Part shown: positions 62,560 to 64,000 of the stretch, in pieces
Layout: every line of letters begins with the position of its first letter
How positions within the stretch are numbered: position 1 is the stretch's first letter
Source: an uncultured Bacteroidota bacterium
GTDB lineage: Bacteria > Bacteroidota > Rhodothermia > Rhodothermales > Salinibacteraceae
Assembly: GCA_913056185.1 (NCBI GenBank)
Contig: CAJXLV010000004.1
Location: 62,001-126,000 of the forward strand
Length of the DNA stretch: 64,000 nt
Reading direction: 5' to 3'
Translations under genes and position numbers: made by a program
Notes under the pieces: generated by a model
What the model was told of the DNA's origin: nothing
The model's input: only the letters and a program-made list of their open reading frames with translations
The model's database searches: none

Positions 62560-64000
62560 ATGAATCAGGACTGGATGGAGCGCCTCGGATTGAAGGTGAA
62601 CACTACGGTATTCGGCACATCTGCGGTTCTCATCCTTAGCGTCGTGGCTTTCGGGGCGTTATGTACGACGACTGCGAAGACAGTTTTTCAGTCCGTACAG
62701 AGCAGCATTATCCGAAATGCCGGCTGGTTCTACATCCTTGGCGTCGCGTCTTTTCTATTCTTCGTCCTGGGCCTGCTCGTCAGTCCCTACGGTCACGTGA
62801 AGCTTGGGCCGGACGATGCTGATCCGGACTACAGTTATCCGTCGTGGTTCGCCATGCTGTTTAGTGCCGGAATGGGAATCGGTCTTCTATTTTACAGCGT
62901 GGCTGAGCCGGTTCTCCACTACGCAGAACCACCAGTAGGAACCGGCGAAACTGCAGCGGCCGCTCACCAAGCCATGCGGATTACATTCTTTCACTGGGGA
63001 TTTCACGCGTGGGCCATCTATATCGTGGTGGGCCTGTCACTGGGTTACTTTGCTTACCGGCACGACCTGCCGCTTACCCTCCGCTCTTCTCTCTACCCAC
63101 TGATCGGTGATCGGATCTACGGGCTCATCGGGGACGCCGTTGATACCTTCGCTGTTCTCGGAACGATGTTCGGGGTGGCCACCTCGCTTGGACTCGGCGT
63201 AATGCAGGTGAACGCAGGTCTCCACGGACTCATCGGTCTCCCAGACACGACGGGCGTGCAGCTTCTTCTCATTGCCATCATAACGAGCCTGTCGACCATC
63301 ACCGTTCTTCTCGGCCTCGACACCGGAATGCGACGGCTCAGCGAGATGAATTTGGGCCTCGGTCTACTGCTGGTGCTATTCCTGTTCGTAATGGGTCCCA
63401 CTGTATTCTTGCTAAATTCCCTCGTGCAGAACATGGGCGGTTACCTCCAACACCTCATTTCCATGACCTTTCGCACCTATCCCTTCCAAGGGGGCGAGTG
63501 GAAAAGCAACTGGACCCTCTTCTATTGGAGCTGGTGGATCGCTTGGTCACCCTTCGTTGGAATGTTCATTGCTCGCATCTCGCGGGGACGCACCATCCGA
63601 GAGTTCATTGGAGGCGTGCTGTTTGTCCCTACAGTCGTTACTGCCCTCTGGTTTACGACATTTGGTGATACGGCCATCCGGCTCGTGCGACGGGGGCCTG
63701 GTCAGGATGTCCTCGCAGCCGCTCAGACAAGTATCCCAACAGCCCTTTTTACGTTGCTCGAACACTATCCGTGGACGGCAGCAAGCTCTGGGGTCGCCAT
63801 CCTCGTAGTGATTGCCTTCTTCGTGACCTCGGCTGTCTCCGGCTCGGTTGTGATGGACATCCTTACGGCGGGTGGACAACTCGATGCTCCGGTGGTGCAA
63901 CGGGTGTTTTGGACAATTGCGGCAGGAGCAGTTGCGGCCGTGCTGCTCCTGGCTGGAGGTCTAGATGCCTTGCAGACGGCTACGATCACGACTGCCCTGC
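62560..64000 (+). CDS. BCCT-family betaine/choline transporter (3' truncated by window)
   Basis: The frame opens at ATG 62560 (MNQDWMERLGLKV) and runs off the window after 480 codons without a stop. It is a multi-spanning membrane protein of the betaine-carnitine-choline transporter family. The signature SAGMGIGLLFYSVAEPVLHY lies near residue 108, a Gly-rich helix GTMFGVATSLGLGVMQVN near 204, and the core BCCT motif WTLFYWSWWIAWSPFVGMFI near 317 with ARISRGRTIREF following. The Trp-box residues expected to cage trimethylammonium groups are present. Accumulation of glycine betaine fits a halophile. The C-terminal osmosensing tail is outside the window. Confidence 0.93.
   Translation, partial: MNQDWMERLGLKVNTTVFGTSAVLILSVVAFGALCTTTAKTVFQSVQSSIIRNAGWFYILGVASFLFFVLGLLVSPYGHVKLGPDDADPDYSYPSWFAMLFSAGMGIGLLFYSVAEPVLHYAEPPVGTGETAAAAHQAMRITFFHWGFHAWAIYIVVGLSLGYFAYRHDLPLTLRSSLYPLIGDRIYGLIGDAVDTFAVLGTMFGVATSLGLGVMQVNAGLHGLIGLPDTTGVQLLLIAIITSLSTITVLLGLDTGMRRLSEMNLGLGLLLVLFLFVMGPTVFLLNSLVQNMGGYLQHLISMTFRTYPFQGGEWKSNWTLFYWSWWIAWSPFVGMFIARISRGRTIREFIGGVLFVPTVVTALWFTTFGDTAIRLVRRGPGQDVLAAAQTSIPTALFTLLEHYPWTAASSGVAILVVIAFFVTSAVSGSVVMDILTAGGQLDAPVVQRVFWTIAAGAVAAVLLLAGGLDALQTATITTAL

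Overview
The window is a GC-rich bacterial chromosome segment whose proteins are mostly acidic. The acidic proteome, Bacteroidota/Rhodothermota-type families (DUF4175, DUF2851, DUF393, a hybrid two-component regulator with beta-propeller sensor), an IS1341-like tnpB element of haloarchaeal flavour and a BCCT osmolyte transporter suggest a Salinibacter-like halophile (Rhodothermota). That assignment is inference from content, not a database match.

Positions 1-34800 are mostly housekeeping. They hold the 3' part of secD, then secF, purA and a sensor kinase; a membrane protein and a SAM hydrolase on the minus strand; a GbsR-type regulator and a YraN-family protein. A tnpB transposon then abuts the 3' end of yraN and carries a second small element nested inside it. 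Next come an acyl-CoA synthetase, ftsH, msrB, four tRNAs (Tyr, Gly, Thr, initiator Met) with a clear terminator, a DCC-family protein, a large DUF4175 coiled-coil membrane protein, a lipoprotein, a small monooxygenase-fold protein, a DUF2851 protein, an AddB/AddA-like recombination helicase-nuclease pair, and a very large hybrid two-component regulator.

Positions 35049-58082 are a same-strand locus encoding a complete type VI secretion system in the order tssJ-K-L-M-A-B-C-hcp-E-F-G-clpV-vgrG-MORN protein-PAAR; a SPOR-domain protein follows. The membrane complex (J, L, M), baseplate (E, F, G, K), sheath (B, C), tube (Hcp), cap/organiser (A), disassembly ATPase (ClpV) and spike (VgrG, PAAR) are all present. 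This is the proteobacterial (type i) gene set, not the JLM-less type iii set usual in Bacteroidota. Three features are unusual: TssG carries a long C-terminal extension with two cyclic-nucleotide-binding-like folds; VgrG has an AT-rich, lysine-rich insertion and tail that contrast with its GC-rich core; and three evenly spaced 12-bp dyads lie just upstream of tssJ.

Positions 58857-64000 hold an unrecognised membrane-anchored protein, a lipoprotein, a possible micro-ORF, a 64-bp derivative of the tnpB element, a di-haem TsdA-like cytochrome c, and the 5' part of a BCCT-family transporter that runs off the window.
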